The notes below the pieces were generated by a model. The model was not told the DNA's origin. It was given only the letters and a program-made list of their open reading frames with translations, and searched no databases. A stretch of DNA of 64,000 nt from Pantoea sp. At-9b (GTDB taxonomy: Bacteria; Pseudomonadota; Gammaproteobacteria; Enterobacterales; Enterobacteriaceae), in the NCBI RefSeq assembly GCF_000175935.2, contig NC_014837.1, forward strand, positions 2,294,001 through 2,358,000, written 5' to 3'. Within the stretch, counting starts at the first letter, position 1. Every line of letters starts with the position of its first letter. Below, piece after piece: positions 1 through 10,726 of the stretch. The translations under genes and the position numbers were made by a program.

Positions 1-76
1 CTTTGCCTTTACACGCGGGCGTGTTGGGCTGACGTGCAGAAACCGGAGACTTACGACTGAGTGTATTTGCCCACAT
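1..76 (-). CDS. Possible small ORF, partial (runs off the left edge)
   Basis: An ATG at 76 opens a frame that stays open to the window edge (starts MWANTLSRKSPVSAR). It lies just downstream of ymiA on the same strand, where E. coli has small poorly characterised genes. No family is recognised and the rest is not visible, so the frame may be chance. Confidence 0.3.
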   Translation of the reverse strand, partial: MWANTLSRKSPVSARQPNTPACKGK

Positions 77-79
77 GGC

Positions 80-238
80 TTAACCCCACATACGCCAAAT
101 CATTAATGCCACCACTACCCAGAACAAGGCTGATGCAGCGAAGACAGTCAACCAGGCTTTGCGACGGATGTTACCTGAACGCTCAACCTTGGTGCTTTTA
201 GCCCGGAAATCCGGTTGTACAGTCAATCTCGTAGCCAT
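80..238 (-). CDS. ymiA: YmiA-family small membrane protein
   Basis: A 52-residue protein that ends in one hydrophobic segment (about residues 31-47, ALFWVVVALMIW) followed by RMWG. This is the conserved C-terminal signature of enterobacterial YmiA. The N-terminal half is basic, which predicts an inner-membrane protein with a cytoplasmic N terminus. Its place upstream of cysB, on the same strand, matches the E. coli order acnA-ymiA-cysB. The molecular function of the family is not established. The start is the only ATG giving a full-length match. Confidence 0.8.
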   Translation of the reverse strand: MATRLTVQPDFRAKSTKVERSGNIRRKAWLTVFAASALFWVVVALMIWRMWG

Positions 239-681
239 AGTTTTTGATAATCACTCTCAATAAAACGATTGTTAACATCGATTAAGATTTAGGACGAATC
301 CTAAACGCCTTAAGTCCAAAAATCCAGTTATTTTTATTGAGCACAACGATTAATGCTATTTATCAAAACATCGAAAAAAGATGAGATAAATTTAATAACT
401 AAGCAAACTATTAATTAAAAACTAACTTTGTAAATTTGGGTTAAATCGGAATTAGATCCATTTTAAATTCGAGTTTAATTTAGCGGGCCAGATAAAAAGC
501 CCTTCTCCATCAACTCTTAACTGGAGTATGGGAATATTCCTGGGATCGCGCAAAGCGATAACGTAAAAAATGTGTACTAATTCGCATTTAACAACTAACA
601 ATGAAAAAACATGTGACCGATGTTTCATTTACATAAAATTAATCTAATTTTTGAGCTACCAATGGCGCTAAGCACCCTCAG
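239..681. other. AT-rich intergenic region between ymiA and cysB
   Basis: About 440 bases without a supported gene. The stretch is strongly AT-rich, especially 285-480, and probably holds the ymiA promoter. No conserved RNA, repeat or confident operator was seen. Confidence 0.5.
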
Positions 682-710
682 CAAAAAGAAAGGGTGCCCA
701 ATGGACACCC
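682..710 (-). terminator. Intrinsic terminator of cysB
   Basis: On the minus strand GGGTGTCC-ATT-GGGCACCC forms an eight-pair stem (one G-U) with a three-base loop, followed by TTTCTTTTTG. It lies 24 bases after the cysB stop. Confidence 0.8.
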
Positions 711-733
711 CGGTAACCTGATGAGTTTGCGGG

Positions 734-1849
<1,116 letters not shown>

Positions 1850-1865
1850 TTAGCTATAAGGATGG

Positions 1866-1891
1866 TAAAAAGGCCAGCTGACGCTGGCCTT
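1866..1891 (-). terminator. Intrinsic terminator of topA
   Basis: AAGGCCAGC-GTCA-GCTGGCCTT followed by a T run on the minus strand, eight bases after the topA stop. Confidence 0.85.
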
Positions 1892-1898
1892 GGGGGGA

Positions 1899-4499
1899 TT
1901 ACTTCTTCGCTTCCTGCCAGCTACCATCGACATAGAAGGCTGACCAACCGGTCGCTTTGCCCTCTTTCTCCGAGGCAACGTATTGTTGTTTGGTCTTACG
2001 GCTGAAACGCACCATGGTTTTGTTGCCTTCCGGATCGGCTGCCGGGGCTTCCGCCAGATATTTCAGTTTCTCAGGCAGACGGTCGGCAAAACGCTGCAAC
2101 TCTTCCACCAGCGGTGCGCGGGTTTCGCGTGATTTCGGGAAGGTGTTGGCGGCGAGGAACACACCCGCTGCACCGTCACGCAAAACGAAATACGCATCTG
2201 ATTTCTCGCACGGCAGTTCCGGCAGCGGCACGGGATCTTCCTTCGGCGGTGCAACTTCACCGTTACGCAGGATTTTACGGGTGTTTTTACACTCGTCGTT
2301 GGTACAGGCCATGTACTTACCAAAACGCCCCATTTTCAGGTGCATTTCCGAACCACATTTTTCGCACTCAACAATCGGGCCATCGTAGCCTTTGATACGG
2401 AACTCGCCCTGCTCGATTTCGTAACCGTCACATTCCGGGTTATTACCACAGACGTGCAGCTTGCGCTGGTTATCAATCAGGTAGCTGTCCATCGCGGTAC
2501 CACACTTCTGGCAACGGCGACGGGCGCGCAATGCGTTGGTTTCCGCGTCATCACCTTCCAGCACGTTCAGGACTTCGTTTTCCGGGATCAGGTTGATGGT
2601 CTGCTTGCAGCGCTCTTTCGGCGGCAAGGCATAACCAGAACAGCCGAGGAATACACCGGTACTGGCGGTACGAATCCCCATCTTCCGTCCACAGGTCGGG
2701 CAGTCGATAGAGGTCAGCACCATCTGGTTCGGCTGCATGCCGCCCTCTTCCGGTTCTTTCTCCGCCTGATCCAACTGCTGACTGAAATCGCTGAAGAACG
2801 AATCCAGCACACCTTTCCATTCAGCCTGATTGTTCGCTACCTGGTCGAGGCTGTCTTCCATATGGGCAGTGAAATCGTAGTTCATCAGCTCACGGAAGTT
2901 CTCTTCCAGACGATCGGTAACAATCTCACCCATTTTCTCAGCATAGAAACGGCGGTTTTCTACCCGCACATAACCACGATCCTGAATGGTGGAAATAATC
3001 GACGCGTAAGTCGAAGGACGACCAATGCCGCGTTTTTCCAGTTCGCGAACCAGTGAGGCTTCGCTGAAACGGGCTGGCGGTTTGGTGAAGTGCTGGCTTG
3101 GCAGCACCTCTTTGAGATCCAGCACGTCACCAACGTTGACCGGTGGCAGCGTCAGATCTTCATCATTTTTACGTAGCGCTGGCATCACGCGCGTCCAGCC
3201 ATCAAAACGCAGGGTGCGTCCTTTGGCTTTCAGTTTAAAGTCACCGGCACCGACGGTCAGGGTGGTGGAATCGTACTGCGCCGGAACCATCTGACAGGCC
3301 ACAAACTGACGCCAGATCAGCTGATACAGCTTCTGCGCATCGGCTTCCATATCCTTGAGTTTTTCGGCGGCCACGGCCACGTCGGAAGGACGAATCGCTT
3401 CGTGCGCTTCCTGCGAGTTATCTTTGCTGGCGTAGGTATTAGGCGCAGCCGGCAGATAATTAGCACCGAAATTTTTATCGATGTAGCTGCGTGCCATCGC
3501 GATAGCATCCTGACTCAGGTTGGTAGAGTCAGTACGCATATAGGTAATGTGGCCCGCTTCATACAACCGTTGCGCCATCATCATGGTTTTCTTCACGCCA
3601 AAGCCGAGGCGCGTACTGGCCGCCTGTTGCAGGGTGGAGGTAATGAAAGGCGCGGACGGTTTGCTGCTGGTCGGTTTATCTTCACGATCCAGCACGTCGT
3701 AGCGGGCTTTTTGCAGCAATGCCACAGCGGCATAGGTCTGCTCGCGGTTGACCGGGCGGAAGGCCTTATCACCCTGATGAGTGACCTGCATCGCCAGGGC
3801 ATCACCTTTCGGTGTCACCAGGTCCGCATCCACTTCCCAGTACTCTTCCGGGACGAAGGCTTTGATTTCGCGCTCACGTTCCACCACCAGGCGCACAGCC
3901 ACCGACTGCACACGGCCAGCAGAGAGTCCACGCGCGATTTTCTTCCACAGCAGCGGAGAAACCATATACCCCACCACGCGGTCCATAAAGCGGCGCGCCT
4001 GTTGGGCATTAACACGTTCGATATTCAGTTCGCCAGGCTTCTCAAACGCCTGACGAATCGCATTTTTGGTGATTTCGTTAAACACCACGCGGCTAAAGCG
4101 CTTGTCATCACCCCCGATCACTTCCCGCAGGTGCCAGGCAATGGCTTCCCCTTCGCGGTCAAGGTCGGTTGCGAGATAGATATGGTCGGCATCGGCCGCC
4201 AGACTTTTTAGCTCAGAGACGACTTTCTCTTTGCCCGGCAGGATTTGATAATCTGCCTGCCAGCCATGCCAGGGATCCACGCCCATACGGTTGACCAGCG
4301 CGGCTTTTTCATCTTTTTTGACCTTTTTGCCAGCCGGTTTCGTTTTTTCCCCATCGGCAGATTTACGGGCAGTTGAACCACTGGTCGGCAAATCACGGAT
4401 ATGACCGACGCTGGATTTCACCACGTAGTCATTACCGAGGTATTTATTGATTGTTTTGGCCTTTGCCGGGGACTCAACGATGACGAGTGCTTTACCCAT
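1899..4499 (-). CDS. topA: DNA topoisomerase I (type IA)
   Basis: An 866-residue enzyme that relaxes negatively supercoiled DNA, the same length as E. coli TopA. The N-terminal Toprim fold ([17 protein letters not shown] at the start; [12 protein letters not shown] near 110) carries the metal-binding acidic residues. The catalytic tyrosine lies in [10 protein letters not shown] near residue 320. The C-terminal third holds three Cys4 zinc ribbons ([18 protein letters not shown] and CEKCGSEMH, each with a distal cysteine pair) and a ribbon-like tail that contacts single-stranded DNA and RNA polymerase in the E. coli enzyme. It is divergent from yciN, with cysB downstream. No key residue is missing. 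Confidence 0.98.
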   Translation of the reverse strand: MGKALVIVESPAKAKTINKYLGNDYVVKSSVGHIRDLPTSGSTARKSADGEKTKPAGKKVKKDEKAALVNRMGVDPWHGWQADYQILPGKEKVVSELKSLAADADHIYLATDLDREGEAIAWHLREVIGGDDKRFSRVVFNEITKNAIRQAFEKPGELNIERVNAQQARRFMDRVVGYMVSPLLWKKIARGLSAGRVQSVAVRLVVEREREIKAFVPEEYWEVDADLVTPKGDALAMQVTHQGDKAFRPVNREQTYAAVALLQKARYDVLDREDKPTSSKPSAPFITSTLQQAASTRLGFGVKKTMMMAQRLYEAGHITYMRTDSTNLSQDAIAMARSYIDKNFGANYLPAAPNTYASKDNSQEAHEAIRPSDVAVAAEKLKDMEADAQKLYQLIWRQFVACQMVPAQYDSTTLTVGAGDFKLKAKGRTLRFDGWTRVMPALRKNDEDLTLPPVNVGDVLDLKEVLPSQHFTKPPARFSEASLVRELEKRGIGRPSTYASIISTIQDRGYVRVENRRFYAEKMGEIVTDRLEENFRELMNYDFTAHMEDSLDQVANNQAEWKGVLDSFFSDFSQQLDQAEKEPEEGGMQPNQMVLTSIDCPTCGRKMGIRTASTGVFLGCSGYALPPKERCKQTINLIPENEVLNVLEGDDAETNALRARRRCQKCGTAMDSYLIDNQRKLHVCGNNPECDGYEIEQGEFRIKGYDGPIVECEKCGSEMHLKMGRFGKYMACTNDECKNTRKILRNGEVAPPKEDPVPLPELPCEKSDAYFVLRDGAAGVFLAANTFPKSRETRAPLVEELQRFADRLPEKLKYLAEAPAADPEGNKTMVRFSRKTKQQYVASEKEGKATGWSAFYVDGSWQEAKK

Positions 4500-4868
4500 A
4501 TGTACCTTTACCTAATTGAAACGTCCTGATAAACGGGAGAGGATTGAACACCCTAAAACCCAATGGGTTCAATATTGCTGCCACTGTTTTACTTTTCAAG
4601 GCAACCGGGACAATTTCAGGTCAGATTGCATCGACTTATGCAACTTTATGATTAGGAGCGAGTTTTCCATCTGACAGTATCACACATCCCGGTGTGATCT
4701 CCCTGAAATCTGAATCGCCCACACTCTACCTGATAAAATCCGTTACGCAACTTAATTAGCATCCTGGTTAATTTTGCGCCAGTGCTGACACCTGCACGGA
4801 TTTGCACCACATGCTCCCTGGCAAGTAATATAGAAGGAGAAAAGTGGCTGTCAAAAAAGGAGTGAATA
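4500..4868. promoter_or_regulatory. topA-yciN divergent intergenic region
   Basis: About 370 bases separate the divergent topA and yciN starts and must hold both promoters. An inverted repeat, ATCACAC-N6-GTGTGAT, lies near 4679-4698. Its arms run opposite to a CRP site (TGTGA-N6-TCACA), so it is more likely a stem-loop than a CRP box. A good ribosome binding site (AAAGGAG) precedes yciN. Individual promoters could not be assigned. Confidence 0.45.
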
Positions 4869-5117
4869 ATGTCAGCTTTTACGGAATCCATTTCACGCCA
4901 GGCGTTACTGGAAAAAGCGAATCGCCTGATCAAAGAACACGATGATTATTTTGCCGGTATGGAAGCGAATGACGTCGTCCAGCAACGTGATGTGCTGGTG
5001 TTTCGCGGCCCGCTGTTTCTCGATCAGGACGAGCTACCGACCGCCAAAACTACCGCCGTGTTTAACGTGTTCAAACACCTGGCGATTACCTTCTCGTCTC
5101 AGTATCACCTGGAGTAA
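4869..5117 (+). CDS. yciN: YciN family protein (DUF2498)
   Basis: An 82-residue protein matching enterobacterial YciN in length, sequence (MSAFTESISRQALLEKANRL near the start, HDDYFAGMEA, VLVFRGPLFLD) and position between topA and sohB. It is small, soluble and without a signal peptide. The function is uncertain. The start is supported by the upstream AAAGGAG. The gene converges on sohB, and a hairpin immediately follows its stop codon. Confidence 0.92.
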   Translation: MSAFTESISRQALLEKANRLIKEHDDYFAGMEANDVVQQRDVLVFRGPLFLDQDELPTAKTTAVFNVFKHLAITFSSQYHLE

Positions 5118-5139
5118 AAAAACCCGGCCAAAGCCGGGT
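5115..5139 (-). terminator. Terminator between sohB and yciN
   Basis: ACCCGGC-TTTG-GCCGGGT followed by seven T residues on the minus strand, so it serves sohB best. The T run overlaps the yciN stop codon. On the plus strand the U tract is poor. Confidence 0.75.
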
Positions 5140-5143
5140 CAAT

Positions 5144-6190
5144 TTACAGCAGCGGCTTGTTGCCACGTTGCCACATTTTCAGAATAAGGCGCTCCGCTGC
5201 CAGGCTGGCGCTGTGCGTCATGCGATCGATCATTTTACGTTTGCGCGCATAGTGCACACCCAATACGGTGAAGCGCTCCATCTGGCTGATAATCAGCGCA
5301 TCGCTGGTGCCGATTTCATCGACCAGACCAAGCTCCAGCGCCTGACGACCGTACCAGTGTTCGCCGGTGGCGACTTTTTCCACATCCAGCGTTGGACGCA
5401 TCTGATGCACAAAATCTTTGAACAGCAGATGGGTTTCATTCAGATCTTCACGAAACTTTTCACGTCCTTCATCGGTATTTTCTCCGAATAATGTCAGGGT
5501 GCGCTTATATTGCCCGGCGGTATGCAACTCAACATCAATATCATTACGCTTCAGCAGACGATTAAAGTTGGGGATCTGTGCCACCACACCAATCGAACCG
5601 ATGATCGAGAAAGGCGCAGCAACAATACGATCGGCCACACACGCCATCATATAACCACCACTGGCCGCCACTTTATCCACGGCAGCGGTCAACGTCAGTC
5701 CCGCATCGCGCAGACGCTGCAATTGCGAGGCTGCCAGGCCATAGCCGTGTACCACGCCACCCGGGCTTTCCAGTTTCAGCAGCACTTCGTCGCCCGGTGT
5801 TGCCACCGCCAGCACCGCGCTGATCTCTTCGCGCAGCGAACTGACTTCTCCGGCGTCCATACTGCCTTTAAATTCCAGCACGTAAAGCGTTGGTTTTTCA
5901 GTTTCCGTCACGCCCGATTTCGCATTGCGTTTCGCGATTTTGGCTTTCTGTTTCTCTTCTTTTTTATGTTGCTTTAACCAGACTTTTTGCGCTTGCGGTT
6001 TCATCTTCGCCAGCTGCAAATCTTCTTTCATCTGGTGGTAGTCCTCATCCAGATGGGTTAAGCGCAGCTGACCACCGCTGTGACGTTTTCGCATCGCCGC
6101 ATTGAGCACAATCAGAACAATAGCTGCGATCGTCACCACTAAGGTGACGGCCTTGGCCAGAAATAATCCATAGCTGGAGAGTAAATCCAT
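5144..6190 (-). CDS. sohB: SohB family inner-membrane serine protease (S49)
   Basis: A 348-residue S49-family protease, as long as E. coli SohB. An N-terminal membrane segment (about residues 8-30) and a charged, Lys/Gln-rich linker (about 45-95) precede the ClpP-like catalytic domain. The nucleophile serine lies in KVAASGGYMMACVADRI, near residue 180, and later lysines fit the S49 Ser/Lys dyad. In E. coli, extra SohB suppresses loss of DegP, suggesting envelope proteolysis. The gene is divergent from yciK and convergent with yciN, as in E. coli. Confidence 0.95.
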   Translation of the reverse strand: MDLLSSYGLFLAKAVTLVVTIAAIVLIVLNAAMRKRHSGGQLRLTHLDEDYHQMKEDLQLAKMKPQAQKVWLKQHKKEEKQKAKIAKRNAKSGVTETEKPTLYVLEFKGSMDAGEVSSLREEISAVLAVATPGDEVLLKLESPGGVVHGYGLAASQLQRLRDAGLTLTAAVDKVAASGGYMMACVADRIVAAPFSIIGSIGVVAQIPNFNRLLKRNDIDVELHTAGQYKRTLTLFGENTDEGREKFREDLNETHLLFKDFVHQMRPTLDVEKVATGEHWYGRQALELGLVDEIGTSDALIISQMERFTVLGVHYARKRKMIDRMTHSASLAAERLILKMWQRGNKPLL

Positions 6191-6366
6191 TCTGCCGCCT
6201 TATTAAACAGTGAATTACAGACAAAGTCCGAGTTTACCCGCTTTAGCGGCATTCGTCGCCTGAATTGCCCGCGGGCGGCACAGAAAGCGCGGTTGAGCGA
6301 TTGCACCGGACAGCAAATTAAGGCATAAAGCCAAAAAACCTTCTGACCTGTGCAAAGGACATCGCT

Positions 6367-7131
6367 GTGCATTATCAACCGAAAAGCGATCTGCTTGAAA
6401 ATCGTATTATCCTGGTCACCGGCGCGTCTGACGGTATAGGCCGCGAAGCCGCGTTAACCTACGCGCGCTATGGTGCGCAGGTGATCCTGCTGGGACGTAA
6501 CCCGGAGACCCTGCAACACACCGAGCAGGCGATTAACCAGTTGCATAAAAAACCGGCCTCTACCCTGCTGCTGGACTTCGCCCATGCCACGCCTGAAAGC
6601 TGTCAGCAACTGGCGGAACAACTGGCACAACAGGTGCCGCGCCTCGACGGCGTGCTGCACAACGCCGGTATCCTGGGTGAGATCGTACCCTTAGCAGAAC
6701 TGGAACCGCATATCTGGCGTCAGGTGATGCAGATTAACCTCGATGCCACCTTTTATCTCACCCAGGCCTTGCTGCCGCTGCTGCTGAAATCTGAGGCGGG
6801 ATCGTTGATCTTCACCACCTCCAGCGTCGGACGCGTCGGTCGTTCCGGTTGGGGAGCCTATGCGGTATCGAAATTCGCCACCGAGGGCATGATGCAGGTG
6901 CTGGCTGATGAATATAAAAACCGTCATTTGCGCGTGAACTGCATCAATCCGGGTGGTACTCGCACCAAAATGCGTGCCAGCGCTTTCCCGCATGAAGACG
7001 CCAGCCTGCTGAAAACGCCAGCGGATTTGATGCCGTTATACCTTTACCTGATGGGCGACGACAGCCGCCGCAAAACCGGCATCAGTTTTGATGCCCAGCC
7101 AGGCCGTAAACCCGGACCGGCCAGCGCATGA
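6367..7131 (+). CDS. yciK: YciK family short-chain oxidoreductase
   Basis: A 254-residue classical SDR. TGASDGIG at residues 18-25 is the dinucleotide-binding glycine motif, HNAG follows near 97, and YAVSK near 160 is the catalytic Tyr-x-x-x-Lys. The C terminus (PGRKPGPASA) resembles that of YciK. The physiological substrate of the family is unknown. The start codon is GTG at 6367. The last four bases (ATGA) overlap the start of btuR, which implies translational coupling, as in E. coli. Confidence 0.95.
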   Translation: MHYQPKSDLLENRIILVTGASDGIGREAALTYARYGAQVILLGRNPETLQHTEQAINQLHKKPASTLLLDFAHATPESCQQLAEQLAQQVPRLDGVLHNAGILGEIVPLAELEPHIWRQVMQINLDATFYLTQALLPLLLKSEAGSLIFTTSSVGRVGRSGWGAYAVSKFATEGMMQVLADEYKNRHLRVNCINPGGTRTKMRASAFPHEDASLLKTPADLMPLYLYLMGDDSRRKTGISFDAQPGRKPGPASA

Positions 7132-7718
7132 GTGAACAACGACATCAACAACGCCAGCAGCGTTTGAAAGAACAGGTTGATGCGCGGATCAAAGCAGCAA
7201 CTAAAATGCGTGGCATCCTGATGGTGTTCACCGGCAATGGCAAAGGCAAAACTACCGCCGCTTTTGGCACCGCTCTGCGCGCCTGCGGTCACGGTAAGCA
7301 GGTCGCAGCCATTCAGTTCATTAAAGGGGAATGGCCCAACGGTGAGCGTAATTTGCTGGAACAGCATGGGGTTGAATTTCAGGTGATGGCGACCGGCTTT
7401 ACCTGGGAAACCCAGAATCGGGCCACGGATACCGCCGCCTGCCAGCAGGTGTGGCAACATGCAAAACGTATGCTGGCCGATCCTCGCCTGGATTTAGTGA
7501 TTCTGGATGAAATCACCTATATGGTCAGCATGGATTATCTGGATCTGGATGAACTGATCGCCGCCTTACAGCACCGACCAGCGGGACAGAGCGTGATTAT
7601 CACCGGTCGTGGCTGCCATCGCAGCATCATCGAGCTGGCGGATACCGTGACGGAGATGCGCCCGGTAAAACACGCTTTTGATGCCGGGATTCAGGCCCAG
7701 CAGGGGATCGACTGGTAA
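7128..7718 (+). CDS. btuR: Cob(I)yrinic acid a,c-diamide adenosyltransferase
   Basis: A 196-residue CobO/CobA-type corrinoid adenosyltransferase, which transfers the 5'-deoxyadenosyl group of ATP to Co(I) corrinoids. The P-loop GNGKGKTT is at residues 36-43, and LDLVILDEITYM near 125 is the Walker-B-like segment. It overlaps yciK by four bases. No cobalamin synthesis genes are visible nearby, so it probably activates imported cobalamin or cobinamide. Confidence 0.96.
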   Translation: MSEQRHQQRQQRLKEQVDARIKAATKMRGILMVFTGNGKGKTTAAFGTALRACGHGKQVAAIQFIKGEWPNGERNLLEQHGVEFQVMATGFTWETQNRATDTAACQQVWQHAKRMLADPRLDLVILDEITYMVSMDYLDLDELIAALQHRPAGQSVIITGRGCHRSIIELADTVTEMRPVKHAFDAGIQAQQGIDW

Positions 7719-7744
7719 AAAAAAAGGACGCCGCAATGGCGTCC
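7717..7744 (-). terminator. Terminator between btuR and rluB
   Basis: GGACGCC-ATTGC-GGCGTCC followed by nine T residues on the minus strand, ending rluB. The plus-strand U tract is weak, so use by btuR is uncertain. Confidence 0.8.
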
Positions 7745-7753
7745 CTTGACCAC

Positions 7754-8626
7754 TCAGGCACCGCGTTTGCTGCTGCGACGCGGTGAGTTGCTCACCTGAC
7801 TGTGGCGCTTCACCGCACGGCGAATCTGGTTGGCCTTAGTACGACGGCGATCTTTCTCCACCGCAACTTTGGTCACCGTCTCTTCCGGCATACCCACCAG
7901 GGTACGCAGATAGTTCACTGCCGGTAACTCCAGCTCCATCCAGCCGCCACGGGGCAGGCCTTTCGGTAACTGGATATCACCGTAGCGCACGCGCATCAGA
8001 CGGCTCACCTGCACCCCAACCGCTTCCCATAAACGACGCACTTCACGGTTGCGTCCTTCAGTCAGCGTGACGTTGTACCACTGGTTGATCCCTTCACCAC
8101 CGGCAAAACGCAGGGTTTTGAACGCGGCCGGGCCATCTTCCAGTTGCACGCCTTTGCTCAGTTGGCGAATTTTATCATCACCCACTTCACCAAACACACG
8201 CACCGCATATTCACGTTCGACTTCACGGCTCGGGTGCATCAGGCGGTTCGCCAGCTCTCCGTCGGTGGTGAACAGCAGCAGACCACAGGTGTTCACGTCG
8301 AGACGGCCTACGGCAATCCAGCGTGAGCCACGCAGACGCGGCAGACGATCAAACACGGTCGGACGACCTTCCGGATCGTTACGCGTACAGAGTTCACCTT
8401 CCGGCTTGTAATAGGCTAACACCCGGCAGACTTCAGTGGTGGATTCTGCGATGGACACCAGATGACCATCAATACGGATTTTCAGGGATTTGTCGTTTTC
8501 GATGCGATCGCCCAGCGTCGCCAGTTTGCCGTCAACGCTGACGCGTCCGGCCGAAATCATGGTTTCGATTTCGCGGCGCGAGCCATGTCCGGCGCGCGCT
8601 AATACTTTCTGTAATTTCTCGCTCAT
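7754..8626 (-). CDS. rluB: 23S rRNA pseudouridine(2605) synthase RluB
   Basis: A 290-residue RsuA/RluB-type pseudouridine synthase that modifies U2605 of 23S rRNA in E. coli. The S4 RNA-binding domain is at about 1-60 ([18 protein letters not shown]) and the catalytic Asp110 lies in [12 protein letters not shown]. The tail is highly basic. I chose the ATG at 8626, where E. coli RluB begins ([10 protein letters not shown]) and where GAGG precedes it. The frame is open for another 24 codons upstream, but those residues do not resemble the family. Confidence 0.96.
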   Translation of the reverse strand: MSEKLQKVLARAGHGSRREIETMISAGRVSVDGKLATLGDRIENDKSLKIRIDGHLVSIAESTTEVCRVLAYYKPEGELCTRNDPEGRPTVFDRLPRLRGSRWIAVGRLDVNTCGLLLFTTDGELANRLMHPSREVEREYAVRVFGEVGDDKIRQLSKGVQLEDGPAAFKTLRFAGGEGINQWYNVTLTEGRNREVRRLWEAVGVQVSRLMRVRYGDIQLPKGLPRGGWMELELPAVNYLRTLVGMPEETVTKVAVEKDRRRTKANQIRRAVKRHSQVSNSPRRSSKRGA

Positions 8627-8740
8627 TGAGCAGCCTCGTTGTCGCCTTCCCAGGCGTCGTGGTAAGAAGGTGCGGATACAGGGATTACCAGTTCCCATAT
8701 CAGAATTCGTTTCAGCCGCCAGACCTGCAAGCGGCCCGCG

Positions 8741-8768
8741 ATTTTACACTAAGCATAGCAGCGTTAAA
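8741..8768 (-). promoter_or_regulatory. Candidate rluB promoter
   Basis: On the minus strand, TTTAAC, a 16-base spacer and TAAAAT lie about 115 bases upstream of the rluB start. Assigned by eye only. Confidence 0.45.
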
Positions 8769-9436
8769 ACCTTTTACTTTTCTGCCGATAACAAGGGTCG
8801 CCCACTTTGTGTCCATTTCGCAGAGAAAAACGCTATCCATTCGAAAAACTAATAAATAGCCCACCGCGATGTCAGGCTATTTTTCCCCAACCCCCTGAAT
8901 TTTTGCCTTTTTGACCTGAGTGTTGTTGTCTGAAAAGTAGTCGCACTTAAACAAACTGATACATTAGCCACTCTCAATACTGCAATCACAGCAGAGCCAT
9001 CTATGCTTATGTTAAAGTGCGATTACAAAGACTACCCGGAAAGGTAAAAACAGAATTTAATTCTAATCAACACGCTTAAGTAAGCCTCATTCCCCCAATA
9101 AATGTAAATTACCAGCTAAATAATAGCGTGGATTGGATTATATCTATATTTTCTGATTTATTTGATAAAGGTTAAATTTCTGAATTGTTCTGATTTAAAA
9201 TCTGTGTAAAATTTGAGCCTGAAATCCAGTGCATCGTGAAAATAAAAAAACTTAAGCCTTACCTTTTATTATCGATTTACTAACAAATCATTAACGAGCA
9301 CTGTGAAATTTCATTGATAATATAAACCGGCGCGCGCGGGAGTTGTTGCGTTAATTCATTCAGGTACGAATTAAACTTGCATACCAAAAATCTTCACCAG
9401 GGATTTTACCGGTATGCCTGAATAAAGATTACTATC
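8769..9436. other. Long AT-rich intergenic region with one hairpin
   Basis: About 670 bases without a supported ORF. At 8853-8876 a plus-strand stem (AATAGCC/GGCTATT) is followed by TTTTC and could end a short plus-strand transcript starting in 8770-8850. From about 9050 to 9330 the sequence is strongly AT-rich and probably contains the promoter region of the downstream lipoprotein gene. No RNA family was recognised. Confidence 0.4.
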
Positions 9437-10093
9437 ATGAGAACTTCCCTGCTTTGGCCTGCGCTCGCCGCGCTGGCACTGAGCGGTTGTTCCGTGGGCC
9501 ATACTGAGTACAGCCGTGCGGCGCTGCAACACGTGGATATGAGCGTGACCGGCATCCCGACTGTACTGGGTTTAGGTGTCCTCGGCACAACCATTCCTTT
9601 AACACCAGAGTACAGCCTGACAGCTGCTCACGTTGCGACCACTGCCGTCCAGCGTGTGAAGGCTTATCACCCGTATTGTGATGTGGCAATTATTTATCAC
9701 AAGAACGATCCCAGCACCTTGGTTAAATTCCGCAAAAGTAACATTGGCGAACCAATTAAGATGTATGGCTACAGTTTTATTTCTGCGATGCCAGTGGAAT
9801 CCAGTGGCGTGAATTTAGCGCGTACCGCCATTAATAATCACTGGAATAAAAAACCATGTGTGGCCATGGCTACCAATGCTGGCGTTGTGCAGGGAATGTC
9901 AGGAGGGGCGGTGTATAATTCCGATCAGACGATGGCCGGTGTGATTGTCGGCTATAGCCATCGGATTGATAATATCCGTAGCGGTCAGGCGGTATTGAAG
10001 GATGTCTCGCTGTATATTCCCTACGGTGAATTCAGAAACTGGCTGGAGAGTAATATTGGCCAGACGCCGGACAGCGCGCCTGACCATACCTAA
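9437..10093 (+). CDS. Trypsin-like serine protease lipoprotein
   Basis: A 218-residue protein with a lipoprotein signal: hydrophobic 5-17, lipobox LSGC, Cys18. The rest is a compact chymotrypsin-fold domain with a plausible triad: His65 in LTAAHV, Asp82 in CDVAII and Ser155 in GMSGGAV. The residue after the lipid cysteine is Ser, not Asp, so outer-membrane sorting is expected. It is thus probably a periplasmic-facing or surface protease. It fills the slot between rluB and yciO where E. coli has yciQ, so it is lineage-specific here. The substrate is unknown. Its stop codon abuts that of yciO with no gap. Confidence 0.8.
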   Translation: MRTSLLWPALAALALSGCSVGHTEYSRAALQHVDMSVTGIPTVLGLGVLGTTIPLTPEYSLTAAHVATTAVQRVKAYHPYCDVAIIYHKNDPSTLVKFRKSNIGEPIKMYGYSFISAMPVESSGVNLARTAINNHWNKKPCVAMATNAGVVQGMSGGAVYNSDQTMAGVIVGYSHRIDNIRSGQAVLKDVSLYIPYGEFRNWLESNIGQTPDSAPDHT

Positions 10094-10714
10094 TTACTGG
10101 AACGGACGAATATCGCCCACGCCTTCACGAACGATAATCGGCGCATCGCTGGTGAGATCGACCACCGTGGTCGGCTGTTGTCCCAGCGTACCGCCATCGA
10201 TGATCAGATCGACCAGTTTGCCAATGCTGTGTTGGATCTCTTCCGGGTCAGATTCGGTGAAATCGTTACCTGGCAACATCAGCGAAGTGGACATCATCGG
10301 TTCATTAAGCGCTTCCAACAGCGCCAGAGCCACCGGGTTCGACGGCACCCGCAGGCCAATGGTTTTACGCTTGTCATTCATCAAACGACGCGGCACTTCT
10401 TTGGTCGCTTTCAGGATAAAGGTGTAGCTTCCCGGCGTATTGTTTTTAATGATACGGAACGCCGAGTTGTCTACCTGCGAATAGGTTGAAAGCTCCGACA
10501 AATCGCGGCACATCAGGGTGAAATTGTGGTGCCCATCCAGTTGACGAATGCGACAGATGCGCTCCATGGCATTTTTCTCTTCGAGACGGCAACCCAGCGC
10601 ATAACCGGAATCGGTCGGATAGACAATCACCCCACCTTTGTTGAGATAGTCCACCGCCTGGTTGACCAGACGCGGCTGCGGGTTTTCCGGATGAATATGG
10701 AACAGTTGACTCAT
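10094..10714 (-). CDS. yciO: YciO, YrdC/TsaC-related protein
   Basis: A 206-residue YrdC-domain protein. It is related to TsaC, which makes threonylcarbamoyl-AMP for tRNA t6A. The KGGVIVYPTDSGYALGC segment near residues 28-44 and SPxSRAN-like nucleotide-binding regions fit, but YciO does not replace TsaC in E. coli and its cellular role is unsettled. It lies 12 bases downstream of rnm on the same strand, so the two are probably cotranscribed. Confidence 0.93.
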   Translation of the reverse strand: MSQLFHIHPENPQPRLVNQAVDYLNKGGVIVYPTDSGYALGCRLEEKNAMERICRIRQLDGHHNFTLMCRDLSELSTYSQVDNSAFRIIKNNTPGSYTFILKATKEVPRRLMNDKRKTIGLRVPSNPVALALLEALNEPMMSTSLMLPGNDFTESDPEEIQHSIGKLVDLIIDGGTLGQQPTTVVDLTSDAPIIVREGVGDIRPFQ

Positions 10715-10726
10715 AAAAACCTCATA

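Noticed and set aside
2340..3056. 238-codon plus-strand frame across topA
   Set aside because: It is an antisense shadow of the intact, well-matched topA gene.
4679..4698. CRP site upstream of yciN
   Set aside because: The arms are in the inverse order (TCACA-N6-TGTGA), so it is a stem-loop rather than a CRP box.
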